Notes under the pieces: model-generated
The model's database searches: none
Told to the model about the DNA's origin: nothing
The model's input: only the letters and a program-made list of their open reading frames with translations
Made by a program: the position numbers and the translations under genes
Shown: piece by piece, positions 12,347 to 20,809 of the stretch
Position numbering within the stretch: position 1 is the stretch's first letter
Layout of the letters: each line of letters starts with the position of its first letter
Origin: 13-2-20CM-66-19 sp963760225
Lineage (GTDB): Bacteria; Pseudomonadota; Gammaproteobacteria; Steroidobacterales; Steroidobacteraceae
Direction of reading: 5' to 3'
Length of the DNA stretch: 64,000 bases
NCBI GenBank assembly: GCA_963760225.1
Contig: CAVXCD010000003.1
Coordinates: 1,674,001-1,738,000 of the forward strand

Positions 12347-12417
12347 GGGTAAGCGGCGGGCCGCATGCACGCAGCCGGGCTGCGGACGTGCCGCGCCGAT
12401 CGGGAGCGCGGGCGCGC

Positions 12418-13086
12418 ATGAGCGCGACGTACGATGAAGCCTGCCGGCGCTGCCCGCGGCTGGCGCAGTTTCTGGCGCGCACCCGCGAGCGCCATCCCGA
12501 CTACTGGGCCCGTCCGGTTCCGTCCTTTGGTGCGGCACGACCGCGCATCCTCATCGTAGGCCTCGCGCCCGGCATGCACGGGGCGAACCGCACCGGCCGG
12601 CCGTTCACCGGTGATCACGCCGGCATCCTGCTGTACCAGACGCTGCACGCCGCGGGCCTGGCGACGGCGCCGGTGTCGGTGAGCGCGGCAGACCGCCTGC
12701 GCCTCGTGAACGCGCGCATCACCAATGCCGTCAAGTGCGTGCCTCCCGGCAACAAGCCGCTGCCGGAGGAGATGCGCCGCTGTAACCCTTACCTGGCCGC
12801 GGAAGTCGAGCGCCTGCCGCAGGTGCGCGTGTACCTGGCGCTCGGCCGCGTGGCGCACGATGCGCTGCTGCTGGCGCTCGGGCGTACGCGCGCACGCTAT
12901 CCTTTTGCGCACGGGGCCGAGCACGCGCTCGATGAGGCACGCTGGCTGATCGATTCGTATCATTGCAGCCGTTACAACACCGCCACGCGGCGCCTCACCA
13001 CGGCGATGTTCAAAGCGGTGGTGGCGCGCGCCTGCGAGCGCGCCGGGCTGCCCGCGGGCGGCAAGATCATCGAGGCCACGGCTTGA
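12418..13086 (+). CDS. Uracil-DNA glycosylase, family 5 (UDGb-like)
   Basis: 222 residues from ATG 12418 (MSATYDEACRRC). Cysteines in CRRCPRL near the N-terminus and KCVPP later are compatible with the 4Fe-4S cluster of family 4/5 enzymes. Motif 1 is GLAPGMHGANRTGRPFTGD, the family 5 form in which the active-site position lacks the usual polar Asp/Asn of families 1-4, and motif 2 is SYHCSRYNT. These enzymes remove uracil, and often hypoxanthine, from DNA. Its stop overlaps the uvrC start, linking two DNA repair genes. Confidence 0.9.
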   Translation: MSATYDEACRRCPRLAQFLARTRERHPDYWARPVPSFGAARPRILIVGLAPGMHGANRTGRPFTGDHAGILLYQTLHAAGLATAPVSVSAADRLRLVNARITNAVKCVPPGNKPLPEEMRRCNPYLAAEVERLPQVRVYLALGRVAHDALLLALGRTRARYPFAHGAEHALDEARWLIDSYHCSRYNTATRRLTTAMFKAVVARACERAGLPAGGKIIEATA

Positions 13087-14900
13087 GCGTGTTCGATCCG
13101 AAGGAATACATCGCCGCACTGCCGCGACGCCCGGGCGTGTACCGCATGTTCGGTGCGGGGCAGGAGCTGCTGTACGTCGGCAAGGCGCGCAGTCTGAGGG
13201 ACCGGGTCGGCACCTACTTCGCCGCCAGCAACGTCGACCCGAAGGTGCAGGCGCTGGTGTCACAGATCAGCGCCATCGAGGTCACCGTCACCAGCTCCGA
13301 AACCGAGGCGCTGCTGCTCGAGTACAATCTCATCAAGGCTCACAAGCCGCGCTTCAACATCGTACTGCGCGACGACAAGAGCTTCCCCTACATCCACCTG
13401 TACGTGGAGCACGAGTTCGCGCGGCTGGAGTTCTACCGCGGCTCGCGCAGCGCACCGGGGCGCTATTTCGGGCCGTTTCCGAACGCCGGCGCGGTACGCG
13501 AGACGCTCAACCAGCTGCAGAAGCTGTTTCGCATCCGTAACTGCGCAGACAGCTTCTTCGCCAACCGCAGCCGGCCGTGCCTGCAGCACCAGATCGGGCG
13601 CTGCTCGGCGCCGTGCGTCGGACTGATCAGCCGCGAGGCGTATGCGCAGGACATGGCGGCCGCGGTCAAGGTGCTCGAGGGCCGCAATGACGAGGTGCAG
13701 GCGGAGCTGCAGCAACGCATGGAGGAGGCCGGCGGCCGCCTCGAATTCGAGCGCGCCGCGCAGCTGCGCGACCAGCTCGCGGCGCTGCAGCGCGTCCAGG
13801 CACAGCAGGCGGTGACTGCCGACGAGGAGCGCGATGCCGACGTGTTCGTCATCGTGGGGGAGGCGGGCGAATATGCCGTTGCCGTCATGCTGGTGCGCGG
13901 CGGCCGCAACCTCGGCACCACCTGTCATTTTCCGCGCGCCCTGCTCGCCGAGCCGCACGAGGCACTCGCCTCGTTCGTGATGCAGTACTACGCCACCGCC
14001 GCCGCGCCCGCCGAGGTGCTGCTCGGCAGCCGTCTCGAGGACGCCGCAGCGCTCGCCGAGGCGCTCGGCAGCCGTTTCGGCTGCGCCGTGCAGGTGCGCC
14101 ATCCGCAGCGCGGGATTGGCGTGCGCTGGGTCGAGCTGGCGCGCGAGAACGCGCTGCAGGCGCTGCGCATGCGCTTTGCGCAGCGCTTGGGGCTAGGGGA
14201 GATGCTGCAGGACCTGGCTGATGAGCTCGACCTGCCGCAGCCGCCGCAGCGCCTGGAGTGCTTCGACATCAGTCACACTGGCGGGGAGGGGACGGTCGCC
14301 GCGTGCGTGGTGTTCGGCCCCGAGGGGCCGCTGAAGAAGGAGTACCGCCGCTTCAATATCCGCGGCGTGACGCCCGGCGATGACTACGCGGCGCTGCGTC
14401 AGGCGCTCGAGCGGCGCTACCGCCACGTGCGCGATCGGGAGGTGCCCGCACCCGACGTGCTGCTGATCGACGGCGGCATCGGCCAGATCAGTGAGGTGCA
14501 CGAGGCGCTCAGCGAGCTCGGCTTCGGCGAGCTGGCGCTGGTGGGAGTGGCGAAGGGCCCCGACCGCAAGCCCGGGCAGGAGCGGCTGTTCGTCTACGGC
14601 GCGAGCGCACCGGTGACGCCCGCCGCGCACGGCCCCGCGTCGCGTCTCATCCAGCGCATCCGCGACGAGGCGCATCGCTTCGCGATTACCGGGCACCGCC
14701 GCAAGCGCGCGCGGCGCTACAACGAGTCGGTGCTCGAGGTCGTGCCCGGGCTCGGGCCGGCCAAGCGTCGCGCCTTGCTGAGGCATTTCGGGGGGCTACA
14801 GGGCGTGATGCGCGCCGGCATCACGGACCTCACGCAGGTGTCAGGAATCGGCACGGCGCTCGCGCGAACTCTTTATGATCACCTGCACCCGGGGTCGTAG
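13083..14900 (+). CDS. uvrC: Excinuclease ABC subunit C
   Basis: About 605 residues from the TTG at 13083, which overlaps the previous stop; a GTG at 13089 is an alternative, but the TTG gives the usual MSVFDPK-type N-terminus. Domains in order: GIY-YIG nuclease (RPGVYRMF..., LLYVGKARSLRDRV, residues 13-90), UvrB-interacting UVR region (FERAAQLRDQLAAL, about 203-235), RNase H-like C-terminal nuclease (ECFDISHTGG, DVLLIDGG) and terminal helix-hairpin-helix pair (VPGLGPAKRRALLRHFG). Makes both incisions in nucleotide excision repair. Followed by pgsA at 9 bp as in E. coli and Pseudomonas. Confidence 0.98.
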   Translation: MSVFDPKEYIAALPRRPGVYRMFGAGQELLYVGKARSLRDRVGTYFAASNVDPKVQALVSQISAIEVTVTSSETEALLLEYNLIKAHKPRFNIVLRDDKSFPYIHLYVEHEFARLEFYRGSRSAPGRYFGPFPNAGAVRETLNQLQKLFRIRNCADSFFANRSRPCLQHQIGRCSAPCVGLISREAYAQDMAAAVKVLEGRNDEVQAELQQRMEEAGGRLEFERAAQLRDQLAALQRVQAQQAVTADEERDADVFVIVGEAGEYAVAVMLVRGGRNLGTTCHFPRALLAEPHEALASFVMQYYATAAAPAEVLLGSRLEDAAALAEALGSRFGCAVQVRHPQRGIGVRWVELARENALQALRMRFAQRLGLGEMLQDLADELDLPQPPQRLECFDISHTGGEGTVAACVVFGPEGPLKKEYRRFNIRGVTPGDDYAALRQALERRYRHVRDREVPAPDVLLIDGGIGQISEVHEALSELGFGELALVGVAKGPDRKPGQERLFVYGASAPVTPAAHGPASRLIQRIRDEAHRFAITGHRRKRARRYNESVLEVVPGLGPAKRRALLRHFGGLQGVMRAGITDLTQVSGIGTALARTLYDHLHPGS

Positions 14901-14909
14901 GCGCTGCCG

Positions 14910-15464
14910 ATGCACTGGAACCTGCCCAACACGCTCACCTGGACCCGCATCGCGGCCATCCCGCTGATCGTGCTGCTGTTCTACATGCCGTACCCGTGGG
15001 CGGATCCGGCCGCGGGGCTGTTGTTCGCAGCGGCCGGCGTCACCGATTCACTCGACGGCTATTTCGCGCGCCGGCTCGGACAGATCTCGCGGCTCGGCGC
15101 ATTCCTCGACCCGGTCGCCGACAAGCTGATCGTGGTGGTGGCGCTGGTGCTGCTGGTGAGCAAGGACCCGCGGGCGCTGATCGTGCTCACCGCCGCGGTG
15201 ATCATCGGCCGCGAGATCACTATCTCGGCGCTGCGCGAGTGGATGGCGGAGATCGGTGCGCGGCGCAAGGTCGCGGTCTCGCAGCTCGGCAAGTACAAGA
15301 CCATCCTGCAGATCGTGGGGCTCTCGATGATGCTCTATCGCGTGCCGCTGCTCGGTCTTGCGACATATCGTTGCGGGGTAGTTCTCACCGAGGTCGCCGC
15401 GGCCGCGACGCTGGTGTCGATGGCGGCCTACCTGCGCGCGGCGTGGCCTGAGCTGAAACGTTAA
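14910..15464 (+). CDS. pgsA: CDP-diacylglycerol-glycerol-3-phosphate 3-phosphatidyltransferase
   Basis: 184 residues with 4-5 hydrophobic membrane helices. The CDP-alcohol phosphotransferase signature DGX2ARX8GX3DX3D is present as DSLDGYFARRLGQ...GAFLDPVADK (about residues 47-72). Makes phosphatidylglycerophosphate, the committed step to phosphatidylglycerol and cardiolipin, at the inner membrane. A cardiolipin synthase is encoded at 60.5 kb. Placement directly after uvrC and before tRNA-Gly is the conserved gammaproteobacterial layout. Confidence 0.97.
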   Translation: MHWNLPNTLTWTRIAAIPLIVLLFYMPYPWADPAAGLLFAAAGVTDSLDGYFARRLGQISRLGAFLDPVADKLIVVVALVLLVSKDPRALIVLTAAVIIGREITISALREWMAEIGARRKVAVSQLGKYKTILQIVGLSMMLYRVPLLGLATYRCGVVLTEVAAAATLVSMAAYLRAAWPELKR

Positions 15465-15550
15465 AAATGTCTCGTAAGAGACGGTATTATAAGGATTTGT
15501 ATTGTCTATTCGTTTGGCGTGACGGCGATATCGGATTCCTGCGGCTCGCC

Positions 15551-15578
15551 TTGACTTCGCGAGGGGTGTACATAGAAT
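15551..15578 (+). promoter_or_regulatory. Probable promoter of tRNA-Gly
   Basis: TTGACT at 15551-15556 and TAGAAT at 15573-15578 with a 16-bp spacer, ending 18 bp before the tRNA. This is close to the sigma-70 consensus, as expected for a stable RNA gene. Confidence 0.65.
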
Positions 15579-15596
15579 CTCGCGCTCTCTCCGGAT

Positions 15597-15672
15597 GCGG
15601 GCTTAGCTCAGTTGGTAGAGCGGTACCTTGCCAAGGTACAGGTCGACGGTTCGAACCCGTTAGCCCGCTCCA
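15597..15672 (+). tRNA. tRNA-Gly (anticodon GCC)
   Basis: Full cloverleaf: acceptor GCGGGCT pairs with AGCCCGC, D-arm GCTCAGTTGGTAGAGC, anticodon stem GTACC/GGTAC with loop TTGCCAA (anticodon GCC at 15630-15632), T-arm with GGTTCGAAC, discriminator T and an encoded CCA (15670-15672). Corresponds to E. coli glyW downstream of pgsA. Confidence 0.98.
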
Positions 15673-15701
15673 ATATCTTCAGCCTTGGTCCTTCGACGCC
15701 G

Positions 15702-16184
15702 GTGGATGACGCACTCAGCTGGGACGGCAATTGGGCCTGGGCGCTGCCGCTCATCGTCCTGACCCTCATCATGCACGTCGTGGGTCTGGGGGTCATCAAC
15801 ACGCGGCTGCTGCGCACCACCAGCCGTATCCGCCCGGAGGGCAACTTCTTCGTCATCTACGTCGTGGTCATGGCTGTCGCTGCGCTGCTGGTGGCGGTGC
15901 TGCACGCCTTCGAGGCGACGCTCTGGGCGGCGGCGTATCGCGAGCTCGGGGCTCTGCCGGACGGCCGCAGCGCGCTGCTGTTCTCACTGAGCGCGATTAC
16001 CACCTACGGGCACACCGACCTGAATCTCGCACCGCACTGGCGTCTCATGGGTGCGATCGAAGCCCTGAACGGGGTGCTGCTGTTCGGGCTCACCACCGCC
16101 TTCCTCTACGGGCATCTGCAACGCGTGCTGCCGCTCGAGGCGCACGAGCACGCAGCCGACGCCCGCGAGTCGCGCCGCCCTTAG
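15702..16184 (+). CDS. Two-helix K+-channel-like membrane protein with altered selectivity filter
   Basis: About 160 residues from GTG 15702; the frame is open further upstream but overlaps the tRNA. Three hydrophobic stretches: about 12-35, 48-72, and a pore-like hairpin with final helix LNGVLLFGLTTAFLYG. LLFSLSAITTYGHTDL sits where the Ion_trans_2 pore loop and TxGYGD filter occur in related small proteobacterial proteins; here the filter reads TTYGHTD, so K+ selectivity is doubtful. It stands between tRNA-Gly and the convergent transporter gene. Ion transport is an inference from fold resemblance. Confidence 0.6.
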   Translation: MDDALSWDGNWAWALPLIVLTLIMHVVGLGVINTRLLRTTSRIRPEGNFFVIYVVVMAVAALLVAVLHAFEATLWAAAYRELGALPDGRSALLFSLSAITTYGHTDLNLAPHWRLMGAIEALNGVLLFGLTTAFLYGHLQRVLPLEAHEHAADARESRRP

Positions 16185-16201
16185 CTTGCCCGGGCACCCG
16201 G

Positions 16202-17824
16202 TTACAACAGCGCTGCGGCCTTCTGCAGCGCGATGTACAGCCCGATCAGGAACGGGATGCCGACGGCCAGCCAGGCGCCCACCACGAGCGGACCTCCGGG
16301 CCCCGGTGCGACCGCGACGTCACTGGCCGTCTCGCGGACTTCCCGCTGCAGCGAGCGTTCCTTCGCGAGCTGTTCGGGGCTCATGTAGTACTTCGGGTTT
16401 ACCGGGCGGACCAGCAGGTTGCATACGAACCCGACGAACAGCAATGCGGCCATGATGTAGAGCGTGCGATCGTAGACGAGATTCTTCGGTATGCCGGCGG
16501 CGAGTTGGGCTTCGCGCAGCTTGGCGATCAGCGCCGGGCCTACCACACCGGCGACCGACCAGGAGGTGATCAGGCGGCCGTGGATCGCACCGACCATCTG
16601 TGTACCGAAGATATCGGCCAGATATGCCGGCACAGTCGCGAACCCACCGCCGTACATGGTGAGGATGATGCAGACCGAGGCCACGAACAGCCCGGCAAGC
16701 CCCAGATGTCCCCAGGTGGGCAGCAGCGCGTACAGGATCATCCCGAGCACAAAGAACACGAAGTAGGTGTTCTTGCGACCGAGGTAGTCCGAGGCGGACG
16801 CCCAGAAGATGCGTCCCAGGCTGTTGAACAGGCTGATGAGGCCGACGAGTCCTGCGGCCGCCGCGACCAGGGCGGCCTTCTGCGTGTCGCTGAGCACCGT
16901 GTGCGCATCCAGCCCGAGCAGCTTGGCGCCAAAAACCTCTTGCAGCATCGGGCTCGCCATTGCGATCACGGCGATGCCCGCGGTGACATTGAGACAGAGC
17001 ACGCCCCAGATAAACCAGAACTGCGGGGTGCGCCATGCGACATTCAGATGCACGTGACGGCTTGTAATCATGCCGCCCTCGGCGAGCGCCGCAGGGGTCC
17101 AGCCGGTGGGATGCCAGCCGGCCGGCGGGACCCGGAAGCCGAGCGCGCCGAGGCTCATGGCGATGAAATAGATCACACCCATTACCATCAGCGTCATCGA
17201 GACTCCGGCTACGCCCCCCTGGGCGAAGCGGGCCATCAACCAGACCGCGAGCGGTGAACCGATCATTGCCCCGCCGCCGTAGCCCATGATGGCGAACCCG
17301 GTCGCCATGCCGCGGCGATCGGGAAACCACTTGATCAGGGTCGACACGGGCGTGATGTAGCCGAGTCCCTGGCCGACGCCGCCGATGAAGCCGCAGCCCA
17401 GATACACCAGCCAGAGCTGGTGGATCATCACGCCGTAGCCGCCGAGGATCAGGCCGCCGCCCCAGCACACCGCGGCGATCACGCCTGACTTGCGCGGACC
17501 AGCGTGTTCGAGCCAGCCGCCCCAGATCGCTGCCGAGATGCCGAGCATCGCGATGAACGTCTCGAAGATGTGGGTGACGTCGGCAACCGACCAGTTGCAA
17601 CCGCCTGCGGTGAGCTCGGCCACGAATCCCTGCGAACAGACCGCAGCGCCGGGAATCAACTTACTCATGGGCAGCCAGAAGACGCTGAAGCCATACGCCA
17701 TGCCGATGCACAGGTGGATGGCGAGAGCGGCGGGCGGCACCAGCCAGCGATTGAACCCGGGGCGCGCGATGATGCGTTCGCGGTCGAGGAAGCCAGTAGC
17801 GGAGGGCACATTCACAGCGGACAT
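16202..17824 (-). CDS. Major facilitator, oxalate/formate antiporter (OFA) family
   Basis: 540 residues with 12 predicted membrane helices. The OFA signature features are present: FNRWLVPPAALAIHLCIGMAYGFSVFW in helix 1, the MFS inter-helix motif region WLEHAGPRKSG, GFIGGVGQGLGYITPVSTLIKWFPDRRGMATG in helices 4-5, and GRIFWASASDYLGRKNTYF in the central loop. The C-terminal YYMSPEQLAKE tail is typical of OFA proteins near acyl-CoA genes. Family members exchange oxalate/formate or take up monocarboxylates; the substrate here is unknown. Together with the channel-like gene it separates the normally adjacent tRNA-Gly and tRNA-Cys genes. Confidence 0.9.
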   Translation of the reverse strand: MSAVNVPSATGFLDRERIIARPGFNRWLVPPAALAIHLCIGMAYGFSVFWLPMSKLIPGAAVCSQGFVAELTAGGCNWSVADVTHIFETFIAMLGISAAIWGGWLEHAGPRKSGVIAAVCWGGGLILGGYGVMIHQLWLVYLGCGFIGGVGQGLGYITPVSTLIKWFPDRRGMATGFAIMGYGGGAMIGSPLAVWLMARFAQGGVAGVSMTLMVMGVIYFIAMSLGALGFRVPPAGWHPTGWTPAALAEGGMITSRHVHLNVAWRTPQFWFIWGVLCLNVTAGIAVIAMASPMLQEVFGAKLLGLDAHTVLSDTQKAALVAAAAGLVGLISLFNSLGRIFWASASDYLGRKNTYFVFFVLGMILYALLPTWGHLGLAGLFVASVCIILTMYGGGFATVPAYLADIFGTQMVGAIHGRLITSWSVAGVVGPALIAKLREAQLAAGIPKNLVYDRTLYIMAALLFVGFVCNLLVRPVNPKYYMSPEQLAKERSLQREVRETASDVAVAPGPGGPLVVGAWLAVGIPFLIGLYIALQKAAALL

Positions 17825-17957
17825 GCAGTGCTCCTTTTTATCTTATTTGCCTTGTTACCGACGACGCCGCCGAGCGCCGCATCAGCCCGGCCACGGCCGG
17901 GGCAATCGACCCATTGTCACCTTTTTGTTAACCTCACTCTAGCGCACCTGAAGCGAA

Positions 17958-17995
17958 AGCCCCGCTGGCGGACCGCCCGAGCGGGGTTATGTTTT
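17958..17995 (+). terminator. Hairpin resembling a Rho-independent terminator
   Basis: AGCCCCGCT (17958-17966) pairs with AGCGGGGTT (17980-17988), one G-T wobble, 13-nt loop, followed by ATGTTTTGG. No plus-strand gene ends just before it; it might insulate the tRNA-Cys gene from upstream transcription. Confidence 0.4.
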
Positions 17996-18032
17996 GGGGA
18001 GCCTGCTGTCCCGCCCTTTCGCGTTCATTTTC

Positions 18033-18103
18033 GGCTAGGTGGCAGAGTGGTCATGCAGCGGCCTGCAAAGCCGTCTACGCCGGTTCGATTCCGACCCTAG
18101 CCT
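18033..18103 (+). tRNA. tRNA-Cys (anticodon GCA), integration target
   Basis: Acceptor GGCTAGG pairs with CCTAGCC; anticodon stem GCGGC/GCCGT with loop CTGCAAA (anticodon GCA); T-loop TTCGATT; discriminator T, as expected for tRNA-Cys. The 3' end is followed by AAATTC, so CCA is not encoded, unlike the neighbouring tRNA-Gly. Bases 18085-18103 are repeated at the far end of the island, so the present 3' part was supplied by the mobile element. Equivalent of cysT. Confidence 0.95.
18085..18103 (+). repeat. Left attachment site core (attL), inside tRNA-Cys
   Basis: TCGATTCCGACCCTAGCCT, 19 bases identical to 34264-34282. It covers the T-loop to the discriminator base, the standard target of P4-type integrases; the integrase gene starts 193 bp inside. 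Confidence 0.92.
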
Positions 18104-18222
18104 AAATTCGAGCTTTCGCGGTCCTTCGCTGACGTTCCAGAACCCTCACGAAACCAGCGGAATCCCAGCGCTGGAGCCTTCGCCGGCCTCCGTCGCCATT
18201 CGTGGACATTCAGGGTCATTCC

Positions 18223-18295
18223 GGGGTAACATTTCGCGGTAAGGGGTGAAGCGAAGCCGAGCGACCCGCCGGTTACCCCGAAGGGCAGTTACCCC
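18223..18295. repeat. Candidate integrase arm-binding sites, left end
   Basis: GGGGTAAC at 18223-18230, a weaker GCGGTAAG at 18236-18243, and two reverse-complement copies GTTACCCC at 18272-18279 and 18288-18295, the last abutting the integrase ATG. The same octamer recurs near the right attachment site (34190-34197). Paired repeats on both sides of the crossover are typical arm sites for tyrosine integrases; those touching the start codon could also mediate autoregulation. Confidence 0.6.
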
Positions 18296-19510
18296 ATGAG
18301 ACTGAGCGACACCAAGATCCGCGGCGCGAAACCGCGCGGCAAGCCCTTCAAGCTCTACGACGAGGACGGGCTCTTTCTCATCGTCACACCCACCGGCGGC
18401 CGCTGGTGGCGCGTACGGTACTACTGGCACGGCCGCGAGCAGCTGCTGTCGGTCGGGACGTATCCGGAGATCAGCTTGGCCACTGCACGCGAGCGGCGCG
18501 ACGGGGCACGCGCGCTGGTGAGGCAGGGCACCAACCCTTCCGCCGCTCGTCAGCAGCAGAAGGCCGCGCAGCGCGACGCTTCGGCGAACACTTTCAAGCC
18601 GGTCTCGCTTGCCTGGCTTGAGCAGACGGCGGCCGTGCGGAAGTGGACGTCGGACCACACCGAGCGGGTGAATCGGCGCCTGGAGGTTCACGCCTGGCCA
18701 TGGCTCGGCTCGAAGCCCGTCGCGGCCGTCACGGAGGACGACCTGGTGCAGTGCCTGCTGCGCGTCAGCGATCGCGGGCGCGTGGACACAGCACACCGGC
18801 TGCGCGCGGAATTTCACTCGGTCTTCCACTACGCGAAGCGTCGCAAGCTCGTTCCCTTCAACCCTGCGGCCGACCTCAAAGCCGACACGCTCCCGCGCCT
18901 GAAGGTGACGCACAACGCGGCGATCGTTGACCCTGCGGCGCTCGGCTCTCTCTTGCGGGCGATAGAGACGTACCCGGGCGCCTATGCCGTTAGATGCGCG
19001 CTCAAGGTCGAGGCGCTGACGTTCGTGCGCCCGGGCGAGCTGCGTCTTGCAACCTGGTCGGAATTTGACCTACCCGCGGCCGAGTGGCGCATCCCGCCGG
19101 AGCGCATGAAGATGCGCCAGCATCACGTGGTGCCGCTCGCGAGGCAAACACTGGCCATTCTGCGCGAGCTGCATCCGCTGACAGGCCCTGACGGCTTCCT
19201 GTTTCCGCAGATCCGCAACGCCAGCCGCCCGATCAGTAATAACACCCTCGGCAGTGCGCTGCGCACGTTGGGATTCAGTGCGGACCAACACAGCGCGCAC
19301 GGCTTCCGCAGTACGGCGAGCACATTGCTCAACGAGTCCGGTAAGTGGCATCCCGATGCGATCGAGCGCCAGCTCGCGCACGGTCCGCGGGACAAGGTAC
19401 GTGCGGCGTACAACTCAGCGCAGCATCTGCCGGAACGCCGCAAGATGATGCAGGCCTGGGCGGATTACCTCGACGAGCTCCGTGCGAATGCTCTGAAGGC
19501 TGCGGCGTGA
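18296..19510 (+). CDS. int: Site-specific tyrosine integrase, P4 type
   Basis: 404 residues. The N-terminus has the DUF4102-type arm-binding domain (MRLSDTKIRGAKPRGKPFKLYDEDGLFL, then GTYPEISLATARERR), the middle a SAM-like core-binding domain, and the C-terminus the catalytic domain. Catalytic residues: Arg in FVRPGELR (about 244), HGFR box with His/Arg (about 335-338), and the Tyr in VRAAYN (about 371). Starts right at the arm repeats and next to attL, so it almost certainly integrates and excises this island. Confidence 0.97.
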   Translation: MRLSDTKIRGAKPRGKPFKLYDEDGLFLIVTPTGGRWWRVRYYWHGREQLLSVGTYPEISLATARERRDGARALVRQGTNPSAARQQQKAAQRDASANTFKPVSLAWLEQTAAVRKWTSDHTERVNRRLEVHAWPWLGSKPVAAVTEDDLVQCLLRVSDRGRVDTAHRLRAEFHSVFHYAKRRKLVPFNPAADLKADTLPRLKVTHNAAIVDPAALGSLLRAIETYPGAYAVRCALKVEALTFVRPGELRLATWSEFDLPAAEWRIPPERMKMRQHHVVPLARQTLAILRELHPLTGPDGFLFPQIRNASRPISNNTLGSALRTLGFSADQHSAHGFRSTASTLLNESGKWHPDAIERQLAHGPRDKVRAAYNSAQHLPERRKMMQAWADYLDELRANALKAAA

Positions 19511-20064
19511 ATACGCGGGCGCAAGCCGAATATGAGGCTGCGCGACTCAGGCGCTGGGCGGACCGGCTACTCGGCATTTCATTTGACCATTACCGGAACA
19601 CAGCACCGCGCCGGCGACTCCCGGAGTTATGCCTCACCGATGCAGAGCGGTTCGAGCTCGCTACGCACCTGCGCCGCGTCGCGGCAAACTCCGCGGTGGT
19701 CACCGCCATCCTGAAGATCGGGAGGCGCGCGGGCCGCCGACCGACTCCGGGCCGAGCTGCGCGCCGATGGAAAATTGCGCTCGACTACCAGCTGACCAAG
19801 AAGCGACTCGGCAAAGGTCGCTCTAAGGCGGCCGTCATCGAAGTCGGGAATGCCTGGAACGGGGCCGACGCCGTCACGGCGGTTAATGGCGCTTGGAATA
19901 GCGTAGGCAAAAGAATCCTCGAGGCGTACAGCGAGTGCAGGGAGCTGGGCGCCTGGGTTGATTGGGCGTCCTACGAGATCGACAAGTTCGAGGCCGGGCA
20001 TCCGGACATGAACGGCCGGCAAATTCTTGAGGCACTCAGCAAGTCGTTGCGTCAGTCCGCCTAA
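19507..20064 (+). CDS. Hypothetical protein
   Basis: 185 residues from a GTG overlapping the integrase stop (GTGA), so coupled to it. Basic, Arg/Trp-rich N-terminus (AARLRRWADRLLG), central RRAGRRPTPGRAARRW stretch, acidic C-terminal helix. No membrane segment and no motif I recognise. Position after int suggests an accessory to integration or regulation, but nothing in the sequence shows it. Confidence 0.7.
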   Translation: MNTRAQAEYEAARLRRWADRLLGISFDHYRNTAPRRRLPELCLTDAERFELATHLRRVAANSAVVTAILKIGRRAGRRPTPGRAARRWKIALDYQLTKKRLGKGRSKAAVIEVGNAWNGADAVTAVNGAWNSVGKRILEAYSECRELGAWVDWASYEIDKFEAGHPDMNGRQILEALSKSLRQSA

Positions 20065-20170
20065 TTCCGTCGCAATTCTCCGGACCTGAATCTTGCGCGC
20101 GCGCTCACGGACGCGCGTACTTTCGCCATCGGTCGCAGGCATCGCCTGCTGTGTCAAGAAGGACCGACAA

Positions 20171-20419
20171 ATGCCTCGGAAACTGTTGAAGCTCGGCGCC
20201 GTGCGCGACGTCACAGCACTCGGCACAACCTCCGTGTACCGCGCAGTGAAACTTGGCACGCTGCCGCCACCGATCAAGCTGTCGCTTCGCAGCTCAGCGT
20301 GGGTCGAGGATGAGATCGGCGCGTGCAATGAGGCCCGGATTGCCGGCAAAAGCGACGACGAGCTGAGGCAGCTCGTTGCGCGCTTGGTCGCGCGGCGTCA
20401 GCAGCACACGGCAGCCTAA
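20171..20419 (+). CDS. AlpA-family transcriptional regulator / excisionase-like protein
   Basis: 82 residues from ATG 20171. The MerR-type winged HTH pattern of AlpA is clear: KLGAVRDVTALGTTSVYRAVKLGTLPPPIKLSLRSSAWVEDEIGAC. In P4-like islands AlpA activates or acts as excisionase for the adjacent integrase. It begins a run of overlapping genes leading to the helicase. Confidence 0.85.
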   Translation: MPRKLLKLGAVRDVTALGTTSVYRAVKLGTLPPPIKLSLRSSAWVEDEIGACNEARIAGKSDDELRQLVARLVARRQQHTAA

Positions 20420-20577
20420 TGCGTGCGCAGGTCGCCGCGCCCGAGGGTGGCTCCTCGGGCGGCGGCTCGGTCGTCGGCGGGGGAAGCGCCCGCGATGATA
20501 CTGCCAGCAGCGGCAATGCGCACGCGTGCGTCGGTTGCGGCGTAGATACGCACGATCCCGAGCGCGGCGTGCCGTGA
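20419..20577 (+). CDS. Small hypothetical protein
   Basis: 52 residues; its ATG shares a base with the AlpA stop (TAATG). Gly/Ser-rich first half, then a Cys pair CVGCGVD near the C-terminus. Reality is supported mainly by the overlap pattern on both sides. Confidence 0.4.
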   Translation: MRAQVAAPEGGSSGGGSVVGGGSARDDTASSGNAHACVGCGVDTHDPERGVP

Positions 20578-20735
20578 GCACCTCGGCCCACCAGCTCGCG
20601 CCCCGCCGCTGCCAGAAATGCCGGTCGACCTTCATCGGTTTCGAGTGGCAGCGCCTTTGCGGCACCTGCTACTCGTGGGGGGTCGTCGGCCGGCACCTGC
20701 TCGCCGCGCAGCGCGCGTTGAGGGCGCTGCGATGA
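20574..20735 (+). CDS. Small zinc-ribbon-like protein
   Basis: 53 residues from GTG 20574. Two Cys pairs, RRCQKCRSTF and RLCGTCYSW, spaced as in a small treble-clef or zinc ribbon. Overlaps the genes on both sides by 4 bases. Likely a DNA/RNA-binding accessory of the replication module. Confidence 0.55.
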   Translation: MSTSAHQLAPRRCQKCRSTFIGFEWQRLCGTCYSWGVVGRHLLAAQRALRALR

Positions 20736-20809
20736 GGCAACCGCTCGTATTGGTGTGGCTCGTGCTGCTGGCGCTATTCGTGTTGCTGGTCGCCCTGGTG
20801 CACGCATGA
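20732..20809 (+). CDS. Tiny single-helix membrane peptide
   Basis: 25 residues, MRQPLVLVWLVLLALFVLLV and a short tail; almost entirely one hydrophobic helix. ATGA overlaps with both neighbours argue that it is translated. Role unknown. Confidence 0.45.
   Translation: MRQPLVLVWLVLLALFVLLVALVHA

Noticed and set aside
11197..12417. In-frame 5' extension of the uracil-DNA glycosylase gene across DAHP synthase
   Set aside because: Overlaps the entire DAHP synthase gene in another frame; the glycosylase begins cleanly at ATG 12418.
12962..13082. Upstream extension of uvrC
   Set aside because: Would lie inside the glycosylase gene; family N-terminus starts at the 13083 TTG.
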